Notes under the pieces: model-generated
What the model was told of the DNA's origin: nothing
Seen by the model: the letters and a program-made list of their open reading frames with translations, nothing else
The model's database searches: none
From: Chlorocebus sabaeus
Lineage: Eukaryota > Chordata > Mammalia > Primates > Cercopithecidae
DNA: 64,000 nt
Direction: 5' to 3'
Assembly (NCBI RefSeq): GCF_047675955.1
Contig: NC_132909.1
Location: 44,567,931-44,631,930 of the forward strand
Program-made: the position numbers and the translations under genes
Shown here: positions 42,006 to 54,676 of the stretch, one piece after another
Layout of the letters: every line of letters begins with the position of its first letter
Position numbering within the stretch: position 1 is the stretch's first letter

Positions 42006-42302
42006 TTTTTTTTTTTTTTTTTTTTTTTTTTGAGACGGAGTCTCGCTCTGTCGCCCAGGCTGGAGTGCAGTGGCGCCATCTCGGCTCACTGCAAGCTCCG
42101 CCTCCCGGATTCACGCCATTCCCCTGCCTCAGCCTCCCGAGTAGCTGGGACTACAGGCGCCCGCCACTGCGCCCGGCTAATATTTTTCTATTTTTTAGTA
42201 GAGACGGGGTTTCACCATGGTCTCGATCTCCTGACCTTGTGATCCGCCCGCCTCGGCCTCCCAAAGTGCTGGGATTACAGGCGTGAGCCACCGCGCCGGC
42301 CG
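42006..42302 (-). mobile_element. AluY inserted in proviral pro/pol
   Basis: Complete antisense AluY with a long T-run. The duplicated target is acattttaactaaat. Confidence 0.93.
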
Positions 42303-42591
42303 ACATTTTAACTAAATTATCTGCTTCCCTGACTATTCCTGGGCTATAGCCATACCTCATTGCCGCCTTTTTCCCAGTTCAAAGCCTCCTTTGTGTCTTC
42401 CTCTCGTATCCCCCCACCTTAACCCACAAGTATGGGACATCTCTACTCCTTCCCTGGCTCCAATCACAAGCCCCTCACCATCCCATTAAAACCTAATCAC
42501 CCTTACCCCCTCAACGCCAGTATCCCATCCCGCAGCACGCTTTAAAAGGATCAAAGCTTGTTATCACTCGCCTGTTACATACAGCATGGCC

Positions 42592-42897
42592 TTTTTTTTT
42601 TTTTTTTTCTTTTGAGACGGAGTCTCGCTCTGTCGCCCAGGCTAGAGTGCGGTGGTGCGATCTCAGCTCACTGCAAGCTCCGCCTCCCGGGTTCACGCCA
42701 TTCTCCTGCCTCAGCCTCCCGAGTAGCTGGGACTACAGGCGCCCGCCACCTCGCCCGGCTCATTTTTTGTATTCTTTAGTAGAGACGGGGTTTCACCGTG
42801 TTAACCAGGATGGTCTCGATCTCCTGACCTCATGATCTGCCCGTCTCGGCCTCCCAAAGTGCTGGGATTACAGGCTTGAGCCACCGCGCCTGGCCTA
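42592..42897 (-). mobile_element. AluY/YR inserted in proviral pol
   Basis: Complete antisense AluY-type with gccacctcgcccggc. The duplicated target agcatggcc(ttt) is on both sides. Confidence 0.92.
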
Positions 42898-45145
42898 GCA
42901 TGGCCTTTAAAAGCCTGTAAACTCTCTTTACGATTCCCCCATTTTACCTGTTCAAAAACCGGACAAGCCATGCGCCTTATCAACCAAATTGCCTTGCCTG
43001 TCCACCCCGTGGTGCCAAAGCCATATCCTCTCCTATCCTCAATACCTCCCTCCACAACCCAGTATTCTGTTCTGGATCTCAGACATGCTTTCTTTACTAT
43101 TCCTTTGCACCCTTCATCCCAGCCTCTCTTTGCTTTCACTTGGACTGACCCTGACACCCATCAGGCTCAGCGAATTACCTGGGCTGTACTGCCGCAAGGC
43201 TTCACGGACAGCCCCCATGAGTTCAGTCAAGCCCAAATTTCTTCCTCATCTGTTACCTATGTCAGCACAATTCTTCATGAAAACACATGTGCTCTCCTTG
43301 CTGATCGTGTCCGGCTAATCTCCCAAACCTGAATCCCTTCTACAAAACAACTCCTTTCCTTGCTAGGCATGGTTAGGTACTTCCGCCTTTGGATACCTGG
43401 TTTTGGCATCCTGACTAAACCATTATGTAAACTCACAAAAGGAAACCTAGCTGACCCCATAGATCTTCAATCCTTTCCTCACTCCTCTTTCCGTTCCTTG
43501 AAGACAGCTTTAGAGACTGTCCCCCCACCAGCTCTCCCTGACTCATCCCAACCCTTTTCATTACACACAGCCGAAGTGCAGGGCTGTGCCATCTGAATTC
43601 TTACACAAGGACGGGGACCGCGCGCTGTAGCCTTTTTGTCCAAACAACTTGACCTTACTGTTTCAGGCTGGCCATCGTGTCTCCGTGCAGCGGCTGCCGC
43701 CACCCTAATAGTTTTAGAGGCCCTCAAAATCACAAACTATGCTCAACTCACTCTCTACAGCTCTCATAATTCCCAAAATCTATTTTCTTCCTCACGCCTG
43801 ACACATATACTTTCTGCTCCCCAGCTCCTTCAGCTGTACTGTCTTTGTTGAGTCTCCCACAGTTACCACTGTTCCTGGCCCGGACTTCAGCCTGGCCTCC
43901 CACATTATTCCTGATACCACACCTGACCCCCATGACTGTATCTCTCTGATCCACCTGACTTTCACTCCATTCCCCATAGTTCCTTCTTTCCTGTTTCTCA
44001 CCCTGATCACACTTGGTTTATCGATGGCAGTTCCACCAGGCCTAATCGCCACACACCAGCAAAGGCAGGCTATGCTATAGTATCTTCCACATCTATTATT
44101 GAGGCTACTGCTCTGCCCCCTCCACTACCTCTCAGCAAGCCGAACTCATTGCCTTAATTCGGGCCCTCGCTCTTGTAAAGGGACTACGTGTCAATATTTA
44201 TACTGACCCCATATCCTGCACCACCATGCTGTTTTATGAGCTGAAAGGTTTCCTCACTACACAGGGGTCCTCCATCATTAATGCCTCTTTAATAAAAACT
44301 CTTCTCAAGGCCGCTTTACTTCCAAAGGAAGCTGGAGCCATTCACTGCAAGGGCCATCGAAAGGCATCAGATCCCATCGCTCAGGACAGCGCTTATGCTG
44401 ATAAGGTAGCTAAAAAAGCAGCTAGCATTCCAACTTCTATCACTCACGGCCAGTTTTTCTCCTTCTCATCTGGTAACTCCCACCTACTCCCCCACTGAAA
44501 CTTCCACCTGTCAATCTCTTCCCACACAAGGCAAATGGTTCTTGTACCAAGGAAAATATCTCCTTCCAGCCTCACAGGCCCATTCTATTATGTCGTCATT
44601 TCGTAACCTCTTCCATGTAGGTTACAAGCCGCTAGCCTGCCTCTTAGAACCTCTCATTTCCTTTCCAAAATGGAAGTCTACCCTCAAGGGAATCACTTAG
44701 AATAGTCCCATCTGCTATTCTATCTACTACTCCTCAGGGATTATTCGGGGCCCCCTCCCTTCCCTACACACCAAGCTCGGGGATTTGCCCCTGCCCAGGA
44801 CTGGCAAATTGACTTTACTCACATGCCCCGAGCCAGAAAACTAAAATACCCCTTGGTGTAGGTAGACACTTTCACTGGATGGGTAGAGGCCTTTCCCACA
44901 GGGTCTGAGAAGGCCACCACGGTCATTTCTTCCCTCTGTCAGAAATAATTCCTCGGTTTGGCCTTCCCACCTCTATACAGTCCAAAAACAGACCGGCCTT
45001 TACCAGTCAAATCACCCAAGCAGTTTCTCAGGCTCTTGGTATTCAGTGTCGCCTGGTTTTACCTCAAACTGCCACTGTTAAGTCTCTCTTTAAGTGGATA
45101 GAAGATCTTCGGTGACAAAGCACCCTCCGATACTTTCACCCTGAT

Positions 45146-45602
45146 TGTCAGGCCTGTGAGCCCAAGCTAAGCCATCACATCCCCAGCGACCTGTACATAT
45201 ACATCCAGATGGCCTGAAGCAACTGAAGCTCCACAAAAGTGAAGATAGTTTGATGACATTCCACCATTGGGATTCGTTTCCGCCCCACCCTAACAGATCG
45301 ATGTACTTTGTGATTTCTCCCATGCTTAAGAAGGTTCTTTATAATCTTCCCCACCCTTAAGGAGGTTCTTTGTAATTCTCCCCATCCTTGAGAATGGACT
45401 TGGTGAGCTTCACCCCCTGCCCCCAAAAACATTGCTCTTAACTTCACCGCCTATCCCAAAACCTGTAAGAACCAATGACAATCCCACCACCCTTTGCTGA
45501 CTCCTTTTTCGGACTCAGCCCACCTGCACCCAGGTGAGATAAACAGCCATGTTGCTCACACAAAGCCTCTTTGGTGGTCTCTTCACACGGACACGTGAAA
45601 CA
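45146..45602 (+). repeat. 3' LTR of the provirus
   Basis: 457 bp, TGTCAGGCC...ACA. Contains cggactcagcccacctgcaccc, an aataaa-like gagataaacagcc site and the terminal ggtggtctcttcacacgg block, all LTR7-group landmarks. Confidence 0.82.
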
Positions 45603-45767
45603 ACAGGCATACATCATCATGTCCAGCTAATTTTTAAATTTTTTATAGAGACAGGGGTCTCACCATGTTGCCCAGGCTGGTCTTGAACTCCTGGCCTCAA
45701 GCGATCCTCCCACCTTGGTCTCCCAAAGGGCTGGGATGACAGGCATTGGCCACCATGCCAGGCCTCT
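45603..45767 (-). mobile_element. Alu, second part, after the provirus
   Basis: Continuation of the antisense Alu at 39186-39312, resuming at acaggcatacatc. L1M-like sequence follows to about 45860. Confidence 0.87.
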
Positions 45768-45860
45768 TTTCATTTTCTTGATGGATGTGTTGACATCCAA
45801 AAGTTTGAAATTGTGATTAAGTCTAATTTGCTGTCCCCTCCAAATCCCCAAGTTTTTCAT

Positions 45861-47184
45861 CTTGTCCTTCCTTATGGAGGGCAAGTTTCATGTTGCCGGC
45901 CAGTTAAGGCCAAGACAGACTCTGTTCTCCTGCCTGCTTCTCCCCAACCATGACCTTCTGTCCTTTCTGGGCCTCTGGCCTTGGTCAGGTGCCCTTCCCT
46001 CCCCCTCTTCCCCTCCACCCCCCACCCCGTGGTCAGCAGGGAAAGCGGACTGTGGCAGCTGAGTATGAGTCAGCAGGGCTGGGACCGTGGGGGGCGGAAG
46101 TGGTGGGCTCAGCCTCGGGGACCGGCTGTGCGAGTTCCTGCATAAACTGGCCAGGAAGTGGGTCAGCTGAGGCTTCCCCCACGTGCTTGCTGCCCGGAAC
46201 CCATTGGCTGGGTGACCCTGGGCCTCCCGCTTCACGTTCCACATTAGCAACCCAGTTCGCATGCACGCTCCCGTCATAATTCTGCTGTCCACAGTGTGCA
46301 TTTATGAAGCACTTACTGCATGCCAGGCTCTGGCTGAGCTCGGATACGCGGCCCTGTGATAGGGGTATGGAGATCTGCTCTGTGTCACAGGGGTAAACTG
46401 AGGCTCGGAACAGGGCAGCTCCGTGCCCGAGTTACACAGCACAGCGCCTGGGTGACCCAATATCCCAATTCGTCATCCTCGGCTGGCTAAGGCCCTCTCT
46501 GTGTCTCTGTGTCTTCACCCTAAACAAAATATCCGGAGAATTTCCACTTTCTCTCTTTGTGTCTAACTCTGCCTGGCTCTCCCTCCATTTCTGCCTATCT
46601 CTCATCGTGTCTATCTCTGTTTATCTCTGCCTCCCCCACGCCCTTATCAGCACCATACAGGGAAGGGAGAGGTGACAGCCTGACCCACCCCTCCCTGCTT
46701 CTGGGGGACCGGGACATGTCCGGGCAGGTCTGAGGCACTCCTTGTAAAAACCGGTGATTGCTTGGAGGCAGGGAGCCAGAACCTGCAAGAGAGGGTGGGA
46801 AGGTGGAAGACGTGTGGGGGAAGGACTCAGTTGAGATTTCTGGTGCTGGACTTTGCCCCCTTACCCCTACCCCAGACTGTCATCACACTCAGGATGTCTC
46901 GAGACCACTGCAGCATCTTTCCCAAACTGTGGGTTTTGAGGGATGCATAGGAATCCTCCAAGCATCGATAAGGGCTTTGGGGAGGGTGGTTCTGGGGAGA
47001 GGAAGTGGGGGATATTGAGGCAGTCGGGGGTCAGTAGAAACAAAGGAATGGGGTTCAAATGCCCAGTACAGAAATTCTTTCTCTTATAGGTGAAAGGGAG
47101 CCACAGAGGGTGTGAGAGGCCCAGCAGTTGGAATGGAGTGGAAAGGCAAGAATGGAGGCCAAGATCTTCATCTTTTCATTTTTA
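45861..47184. other. Unique intergenic sequence with MIR
   Basis: GC-rich, Alu-free for 1.4 kb, the longest such stretch in this part of the window. A nearly complete antisense MIR lies at about 46295-46450. An AP-1/NF-E2 motif tgagtcagca is at 46066-46075. A pyrimidine-rich stretch (tgtctctctctg...) lies at about 46495-46630. No gene seen. Confidence 0.5.
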
Positions 47185-47632
47185 TTTCATTTTTTCGAGA
47201 GACAGAGTCTCACTGTGTCACCCAGACTGGAGTGCAGTGGGGCGATCTTAGCTCATTGACACCTCTGCTTCCTGGGTTCAAGCGATTCTCCTGCCTCAGC
47301 CTCCTGAGTAGCTGGGATTACAGGTGTGCACCACCACGCCTGGCTAATTTTTGTATTTTTAGTAGAGACAGGGTTTCACCACGTTGGCCAGGCTGGTCTC
47401 GAACTCCTGACCTCAGGTGATCTGCCCACCTTGGCCTCCCAAAGTGCTGGGATTACAGGCGTGAGCCACTGCGCCCAGTCCACAGCTACTTTATAAAATT
47501 TATTTTTACTTTTGTAGAGATACAGTCTCTCTACGTTGTCCAGGCTGGTCTGGAACTCCTGTGCTCAAGCGATCCCCCTGCCTCGGCCTCCCAAAGCACT
47601 GGGATTGCAGGTGTGAGACAAAGCACCAGGCA
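47185..47632 (-). mobile_element. Full Alu and Alu fragment
   Basis: Complete antisense Alu 47190-47481 and an older antisense arm 47505-47632. Confidence 0.87.
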
Positions 47633-48257
47633 GACCCACTCCTTTGAGTAAGGCTAGGAGCACCCAGGCGAGGGCGGATGGGGCCTCTAGGGGATGAACC
47701 CTTGTACGGCCTCTCTCAGCCACATCCTGTGATGAGCCTCGGACTCTTTAGCTGCCTATGCAGCCCCCATCCCAGCAGGGACCTCCATGCTGTTCTCCCA
47801 ACTGCCTGATCCTTGCTGTGTCCCCAGTCCAGGGCCCAGCCCACAGTGGGAACTTTCTGAATGACTGGGACAGCCATTCATACAGGGTGAGGGGCCTCCT
47901 TAGGTGGGGGCCCCAGATTGCAGGAAGAGCCTGGTGTTTCCAGCGTCTTTCACCCCTGGGAGGAGGCACTGGTGTCTCGCCAAGTCCCTGGCTGGCCTCA
48001 GGAGCGGACCCACAGCACTCACCTCTCCTCCCAGCAGTTTATTGCACACCTACTGTGCCCCTGGCACTGTGCTGGGCACAGGAGACACAGGGGGCCCCAC
48101 GCATACCCATCCACCCTGTCACAGAGGCTGTCAATTACCACCCAGAGTGCTGCAATGGGGACACCCAGGAAGCTGTAGGAGTCAGAGGAGATGCCTAGGT
48201 AGCCAGGAGGGCTTCCTGGAAGAGGAATTTATTTTGTGCATATTTATTTTGTGGGTT
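47633..48257. other. Intergenic sequence with L2/MIR fragments
   Basis: L2/MIR-like pieces around 47800-47870 and 48030-48180. Overlapping open frames of up to 146 codons have no recognisable domain. Confidence 0.45.
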
Positions 48258-48832
48258 TATTTTTTTGAGATGGAGTCTCATTCCATCACCCAGACTGGAG
48301 TGTAGTGGTGCAATCTCAGCTCACTGCAACTTCAGCCTCCCTGGTTCACTCAATTCTCCTGCCTCAGCCTCCCGAGTAGCTGGGATTACAGGCATTTACC
48401 ACCATGGCCGGCTAATTTTTGGATTTTTAGTAGAGATGGGGTTTTCCATGTTGGCCAGGCTGGTCTCGAACTCCTGACCTCAAATGATCCACCTGCCTTG
48501 GCCTCCCAAAGTGCTGGGATTACAGGCGTGAGCCACCGCACCTGGCCAGGTTTTTGTTTTTGAGATGGAGACTCACTCTGTCACTCAGGCTGGAGTGCAG
48601 TGGCATGATCACTGCTCACTGCAGCCTTGACCTCCCCAGGCTCAGATGATCCTCCCACCTCAACCTCCTGAGTAGCTGGGACTACAGGTGTGTGCCACCA
48701 CATCTGTCTAATTTTTGTATTTTTTGTAGAGATGGGAGTCTCACCACGTTGCCCAGGCTGGTCTCGAACTCCTGACCTCAAGTGATACACCCGCCTTAGC
48801 CTCCCAAAGTGCTGGGATTATAAGCGAGAGCC
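48258..48832 (-). mobile_element. Two adjoining antisense Alus
   Basis: Complete Alus at 48258-48548 and 48552-48832. A MIR (about 48840-48955) follows. Confidence 0.9.
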
Positions 48833-48957
48833 CACACCCTGATCATTGTATTTACTGAGCACCAGGCTCCAGGTTAAGGGCTGTAAAAGCAGAATCTCAT
48901 TGAATTCCCACAAAAGCCCCATGAGGAATGGGTAAACTAAGGCTCAAGACAGCAAAA

Positions 48958-49093
48958 GGCCGGGCGTGGTGGCTCATGCCTGGAATCCCAGAGCTTTGGG
49001 AGGCCGAGGTAGGTAGAGAGCTTAAGCCCAGGAGTTCGAGACCAGCCTGGGCAATGTGGCAAGACCCTGTCTCTACATTAAATAATAATAATG
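48958..49093 (+). mobile_element. Alu left monomer
   Basis: Sense left arm ending in (TAA)n. Confidence 0.82.
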
Positions 49094-49495
49094 AGTCGAC
49101 CCTATGGGAAAGATCACCCAGCTATGAATACCCCCACTGGGGGTGCAAGAACCCTCAGTCCTCAGTGACTCCAAGGAAGTTCCCCCAACCCACGGGGTCC
49201 ACTTGCTCCAGGACATCTTCCTTCCTGTGCAAGTCCCTTTGCTGTCAAAAGTGTATTCTCAGAGAGCCAGAGACCGGGTATCTTCATCCCTGCTGAGGAC
49301 AGGTCTAGGGAATGAACACGTCCGTTTGTGTTCTTCAAGGCTCTCCACTCCAGAGAAGCTGGCCTGGGTTCACCTTCCCAGCCCTACTCTCCCTGGCCGT
49401 GACACAGGGACAAGGGGCTTCAACTGGTGGAGCCTCAGTTTCCCTGTCTGTAAAGGTGGCAATGGCATGGCATCCCCTGTCAGAGTGATGGAGAT
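49094..49495. other. Intergenic unique sequence
   Basis: No gene recognised. The end resembles MIR (gcctcagtttccctgtctg). Confidence 0.4.
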
Positions 49496-49788
49496 TTTTT
49501 TTTTTTTTTTGAGGAGTCTTGCTCTGTCGCCCAGGCTGGAATGCAGTGGCGCGATCTCAGGTCACAGAAACCTCCACCCCCCGGGTTTAAGTTATTCTCC
49601 TGCCTCAGCCTCCCGAGTAGCTGGATTACAGGCACCTGCCACCACGCCCAGCTAATTTTTGTATTTTTAGTCGAGATGGGGTTTCACCACGTTGGTCAGG
49701 CTGGTCTTGAACTCCTGACCTCAGGTAATCCACCCACCTCAGCTTCCTAAAGTGCTGGGATTACAGGCATGAGCCACGGCGCCTAGCT
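49496..49788 (-). mobile_element. Alu element
   Basis: Complete antisense Alu. gtgatgg(a/g)gatttt is on both sides. Confidence 0.9.
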
Positions 49789-49891
49789 GTGATGGGGATT
49801 TTGTATGTTCTGGAGGTTGACGTAGATCATCGCTCAAATCCCAGTGCCTGTGTTACCACAGGCAAATTCCTCAACCTTCCTGTCCCTGGTT

Positions 49892-50188
49892 TGTTGTTGT
49901 TGTTTGAGACTGAGTCTCACTCTGTTGCCCAGGCTGGAGTACAGTGGTGTGATCTTGGCTCACTGTGACCTCCACCTCCCGGGTTCAAGTAATTCTCCTG
50001 CCTCAGCTTCCTGAGTAGCTGGGATTACAGGCACGTGCCACCACACCTGGTTAATTTTTGTATTTTTACTAGAGACAGCGTTTCGCCATGTTGACCAGGC
50101 TGGTCTGGAACTCCTGACCTCAGGTGATCCACCCACCTCGGCCTCCCAAAGTGCTGGGATTCCAGGTGTGAGCCACCGCACCCAGCCA
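49892..50188 (-). mobile_element. Alu element
   Basis: Complete antisense Alu with a (TTG)n head. MIR-like sequence lies just before it (about 49810-49890). Confidence 0.9.
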
Positions 50189-51865
50189 GGCCCCTGATTT
50201 TGAGGAAAGAGACCACTCAGGGCAGAATTCCCCCTGTCATCACTCACTCAGCACATGGTCACCAGCTGCCCTGGGCCCAGCACCACCGAGAATGGAAACC
50301 CGGTGACACAGGGTCCCTCTACTCCCGGGCACCCAGGTGAACTCCGGCCTCACACAAGGACACACAGGAAATTTAAGTGTATTTCAACTGTTTTATTTGC
50401 TTTATCTGGTGTCAAATTTGGGGTCTCCTGGAGCCCAGCCCCAGGCAGAGTCTGGCATATCCTCCTCCGCCTGGGAGGTCCGGGACACAGGAGTTTCAGA
50501 AAAGGCACTGGCAAAAGTTCTAGGGGGTTCAGGGAGAAGCCACGCTGAGCCTGGAGGGACTGGGCCCTCCTTTGGGGACAGAAAACACAGTCACCTTTGG
50601 AAGGGAAGGGTTTTCTCCTAGAGAGAAATTGAAGACAAGATAAAAACCTGAGATGTTAGAGGAGCCCCCAGAAACAAGCTGGTGCTCCTCTGGGCAGGCA
50701 GAGAATGAACTCGGCTTCCAAAGAAAGGCTCAGGGGAAGCTTGCCTGGCCCTCAGCCAGGCTCAGATGCCACAGGCCTTGGCAAGCAGAAAGCCTAACTC
50801 AAATCCCTATGTGGGATCTCCTTGAGACAAAGTGTCAGGACACAAAAGCCCTCAGGCCCCAGACTCCACCTCTGTGAATGGCTTGGGCCAGATGCTGGTC
50901 TGGATCGTCAGGAGCCACGGCCACCACCCAGTGACCAATTTCTGTCCCCTTTTTGTGTGTTCTGTGAGCGCTGGACAGGCAGGCACTTCTGTGGGTAACT
51001 TCGGGGAGCCATGGCGGGGAGAAAGAGGAGGAGGAGAAAGGGAATTTGGGGGAGGCGGAGCAGTTTGGGGTGGGACTGGGTCCCTCAAGGCCTGGGAGTT
51101 CCCTGCCACTCAGCTTGTGACAACTGTCGTGGAAACCAGGGGACAGATTCTCAGCAGGTATGTTCAGCATCCACCCAGGAATTAGCTTTCCAGCTGGGCA
51201 GCACCTGCCCCTCCAACAGCCATTCTGCCGAGGGTCTAAGTGGAACCCCAGCCCTCAGCCTGCCTCCTCACTGCAAAACCGGGGACACTTTCCCTCCCAG
51301 CCAGCAGCCCCGGGCCCTTATGAGGCACTTGTGCCCAGGGAAGGGAAATTTAATCTGGATTATACAAACAAAGGCCTCTCCCACCCCCTTAAGTTAGGAT
51401 GCTGAGGACGGGTGGCTGCATGGGGCAACCTGGCAGAGACCTGCTTCCTCGACCATCATCAGCACCCCACACTGGCCGCAGGATCACACGGCTCCCAGAG
51501 GCCTCAGGATAGAGGCCGAGGCCATGGAGAATAGGGCTTTGTCCGGCTCTCTCCAAAAGGGATGTCTAGGTTCAGACACCACAAGAGGCGGAGAGGTCAA
51601 AGGCCAACAGTCTAGACAGTGGCAGCCCAAAGGGGGCCGGCTGTGCGGGGCAGATTTCCATGAGCCATCCCCTCCACCCAGTCGCCTCCCCTGGGCACGG
51701 GAGTGCAGATGTAAACATACCAGCTGGTCTCGCTTCCTGGAAGAAACTTCCAATACTAAAAGGCATCTTGAATCTACTTCTCCAGCTCTTCCATCTGCCC
51801 CAGAGTGGATACTTTCTGTTCTAGATGTTTCTATGCCAGCAACGAGCAGAAGAGCAGAGCAGGGA

Positions 51866-52477
51866 ATTCCATTTTTTTTGTTTTGTTTTGTTTTTGTTTT
51901 TTGAGACAGCGTCTTGCTATGTCACCCAGTCTGGAATGCAGTGGCGTGATCTCGGCCCACTGCAACCTCCGCCTCCCAGGTTCAAGCAATTCTCCCGCCT
52001 CAGCCTCCTGAGTAGCTGGGATTACAGGTGCGCACCTGACTAATTTTTGTATTTTCAGTACAGACGGGGTTTTGCTATGTTGGCCAGGCTGGTCCCAAAC
52101 TCCTGGCCTCAAGCAATCAGCCTGCCTTGGCCTCTCAATGTACTGGGATAACAGGCGTAAGTCACCGTGCCTGGCCCCCTTTTTTTCCTTAATTTTGAGA
52201 CAGGGTCTTTCTCTGTTGCCCAGGCTGGGGTACAGTGGTGTAATCACGGCTTACTGCAGCCTCCACCTCCCGGGCTCAGATAAGCCTCCCAACTCAGCCT
52301 CCCAAGTAGCTGGGACTACAGGTGCTTGTTACCACACCTGGCTAATTTTTTTTTTTTAATTTATGTAGAGATGGGGTCTTGCCACGCTGCCCAGGACAGG
52401 TCTTGAACTCCTGGGCTCAAGCAATCCTCCCACCTCAGCCTCCCAAAGCACTGGGATCATAGACATGAACCATCTAC
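51866..52477 (-). mobile_element. Two adjoining antisense Alus
   Basis: Alu 51872-52178 (with a short loss near gcgcacctgac) and older Alu 52183-52477. Confidence 0.88.
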
Positions 52478-53149
52478 AGGATTCCCCTCCTTGCCCAGAA
52501 ACTACTGCCATCTGGGACATTTCCTCCACACATCTGGCTCTGATGGAGAAGCTGTGAACTCGGCCCCCACCCCCGTCCCTGCCCAGCCCTGCCTCTCCAA
52601 GTGGCCTCAGGCTTGTTCCAGCCCTTGATTGGAGCAGGTAGGCTAGGTGGCCCCAAGCTCAGCCCACTCACCTTGAATTCCTGCTTTTTCCTTTCTTTCC
52701 TTTCCACTCCATCTTATTTCTTTTTTGAGCTACATCCCCACACACAAACCACTGACCTTTGTGGTGGGGAGGGGGTGCTAGGGGCCGAATAAAGGAATAA
52801 AGTGCACAGACTTGGGCATCTTAAAAGAGATGCCATCATCAAGCTGGTCAGGGCATCAGGTGCTCCGATCACTGTCCCTGTACCCCTGTTCCCTGCCTCA
52901 GCACCCTCCATGAGGGCTCATCAGGGAAGCCCCCCAATCACTTCTCACCTTTCTCCCCCAGCCTTTCCACCACACCCCTCAGCCTGTCTTTCCACCATTG
53001 ACACTCGCCACTCCTATTCCTCTTTCCAACACCTGCCAAGTCCCACCCACTTTGCAGACCCTTCCTATGCCACCTGTAGCCCCTACTCCAGGCTCTGAAA
53101 ATGAGGCGAGAGGGAATGGGACTTGGTCCTTACCTTCCTGCATGAGGAT

Positions 53150-53457
53150 TTTTTTTTTTTTTTTTTTTTTTGAGACAGGGTCTTGCTCTGTTGCCCAGGC
53201 TGGACTATAGTGTTGTGATCATGGCTCACTGGGGCTTCAACCTCCCAGGCACAGGTGATCCTCCTGCCTCAGCCTCCTGAGTATCTGGGACCACAGGCAT
53301 GCACCACCACATCTGGCTAATTTTTGTATGTTTTGGTAGATGTGGGGGCTCTTGCAATGTTGCCCAGGCTGGTCTTGAACTCCTGGGCTCAAGAGATTCT
53401 CCTGCCTCAACCTCCCAAAGTACTAGGATTACAGGTGTGAGTCACCAAACCTAGCCC
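53150..53457 (-). mobile_element. Alu element
   Basis: Complete antisense Alu with a long T-run. Confidence 0.9.
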
Positions 53458-53557
53458 ACACGAGACTATTCTAAGCTGAGACCCAACAAAGGTGGAAAAA
53501 CACACCATACAGTGCATAGATGAGTTCCACCAAAAGAAAAATATTTGTAAAAAACTC

Positions 53558-53855
53558 GGCCAGGCGTGGTAGCTCACACCTGTAATCCCAGCGCTTTGGG
53601 AGGCCAAGGCAGGCGGATCACCTGAGGTCAGGATTTCAAGACCAGCCTGGCCAACATGGCGAGGCTGCATCTCTACTAAAAATACAAAAATTAGCCAGGC
53701 ATGGTGGTGTGTACCTGTAATCCCAGCTACTCGGGGGGCTGAGGCAGGAGACTTTCGTAAACCCAGGAGGCAGAGGTTGCAGTGAGCTGAGATCACACCA
53801 CTGCACTCTAGCCCGGGGGACAGTGTGAGAGTCTGTCTCAAAAAATAAGAACGAA
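53558..53855 (+). mobile_element. Alu element
   Basis: Complete sense Alu. With 53150-53457 it forms an inverted pair 100 bp apart. Confidence 0.9.
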
Positions 53856-54676
53856 AAATAACAATGAGAAAATTTTAATGAGCCAAATGTTGTGCATTAT
53901 GAGGAAGGATGGGATACTGGCTTGACTCGGTGAGGAAATGTGAACACAAATGTTCCTGCAAGAACACAAAGATGACACACACACACTCGACAATGAGCAG
54001 ACAATAGGTTATATCTCTAAGGAGCTATGTGACACGGTGCTTTAAACACAGAGGTGAAATGAAGACAAAAGAAAGATGCAGCCTGGGGTAGGTGCTTAGC
54101 TCAGTTCAGGCCTGGCACACCGTCTTCCCCATTTTGCCCGTCTTAGCTAGACCTGTTTTCTCCTCAGAGGCCCACAGACGAGATCTTTGAGGAACAGAGC
54201 AAGATGAAGTCTGAAGTTGTTTTCCACAAGACCTCTGGGTGATCCCTGAGTCTTCAGTTGTTCCCCACATTCAAAAGAGGCCACAGTTTCCCTTCACAGA
54301 AGCTGGGGGGACAGATGCCGTGCTGCCTCCCACACTCCAGATTTCTCAGGACACAGAGAGCTACCAGGAGTGTGGAGGGGGCATTTCGAGCAAAAAGAAG
54401 GCTGGCGTGGAGGGAACAATAGTGTCCCTACTCATTTCCACCTGCCAATCACAGTCCACACCCACTGCCAGGCACCTACTGCAAGTCACCTACCAGCATC
54501 CACCTTCCCCTCCAGAGAAAGCCCAAGGCTTGGAAAACGTGTTTCACAGAAACCCATCAACCCAGTTCCCAAACGATCTAGAAACCCAACAGAGGTAGGA
54601 ACCACTGCCAGCATTGCAACTGCAGACAAGGAAGGTGAACGCTGAAGAAAACAAAACTCTCAGTTGTTTTAAAAAA

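Larger units (their letters stand above)
41440..45060 (+). pseudogene. pro/pol-like pseudogene of the provirus
   Basis: Order: protease-like (about 41450-41590 and 41900-42000, catalytic Asp triplet not intact), reverse transcriptase-like (about 42960-43330, LPQGF block visible, catalytic centre region deleted), RNase H-like (about 43600-44500, first Asp block TWFIDGSS visible) and integrase-like (about 44500-45060, QIDFTH block visible). Many stops and frameshifts, three Alu insertions, and a direct jump from integrase to the 3' LTR with no env. Confidence 0.72.
39313..45602 (+). mobile_element. Defective class I endogenous retrovirus, HERV-H/LTR7-like
   Basis: The 6,290-bp element starts TGTCAGGCC and ends ...ACA. 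It is flanked by the 5-bp duplication acagg (39308-39312 and 45603-45607) inside an Alu. It holds a truncated 5' LTR, gag-like and pol-like sequence in the normal order, no recognisable env, and a complete 3' LTR. Four Alus have inserted into it. Stops, frameshifts and deletions are scattered through all genes, and the primer-binding site and leader are missing. It therefore cannot make virus. Family assignment rests on LTR and internal similarity to HERV-H as I remember it. The missing primer-binding site prevents confirmation by tRNA type. Confidence 0.82.

Noticed and set aside
47758..48305. Overlapping frames of 130-146 codons
   Set aside because: No domain, no matching splice structure, overlap with L2/MIR fragments and an Alu. 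Treated as chance.
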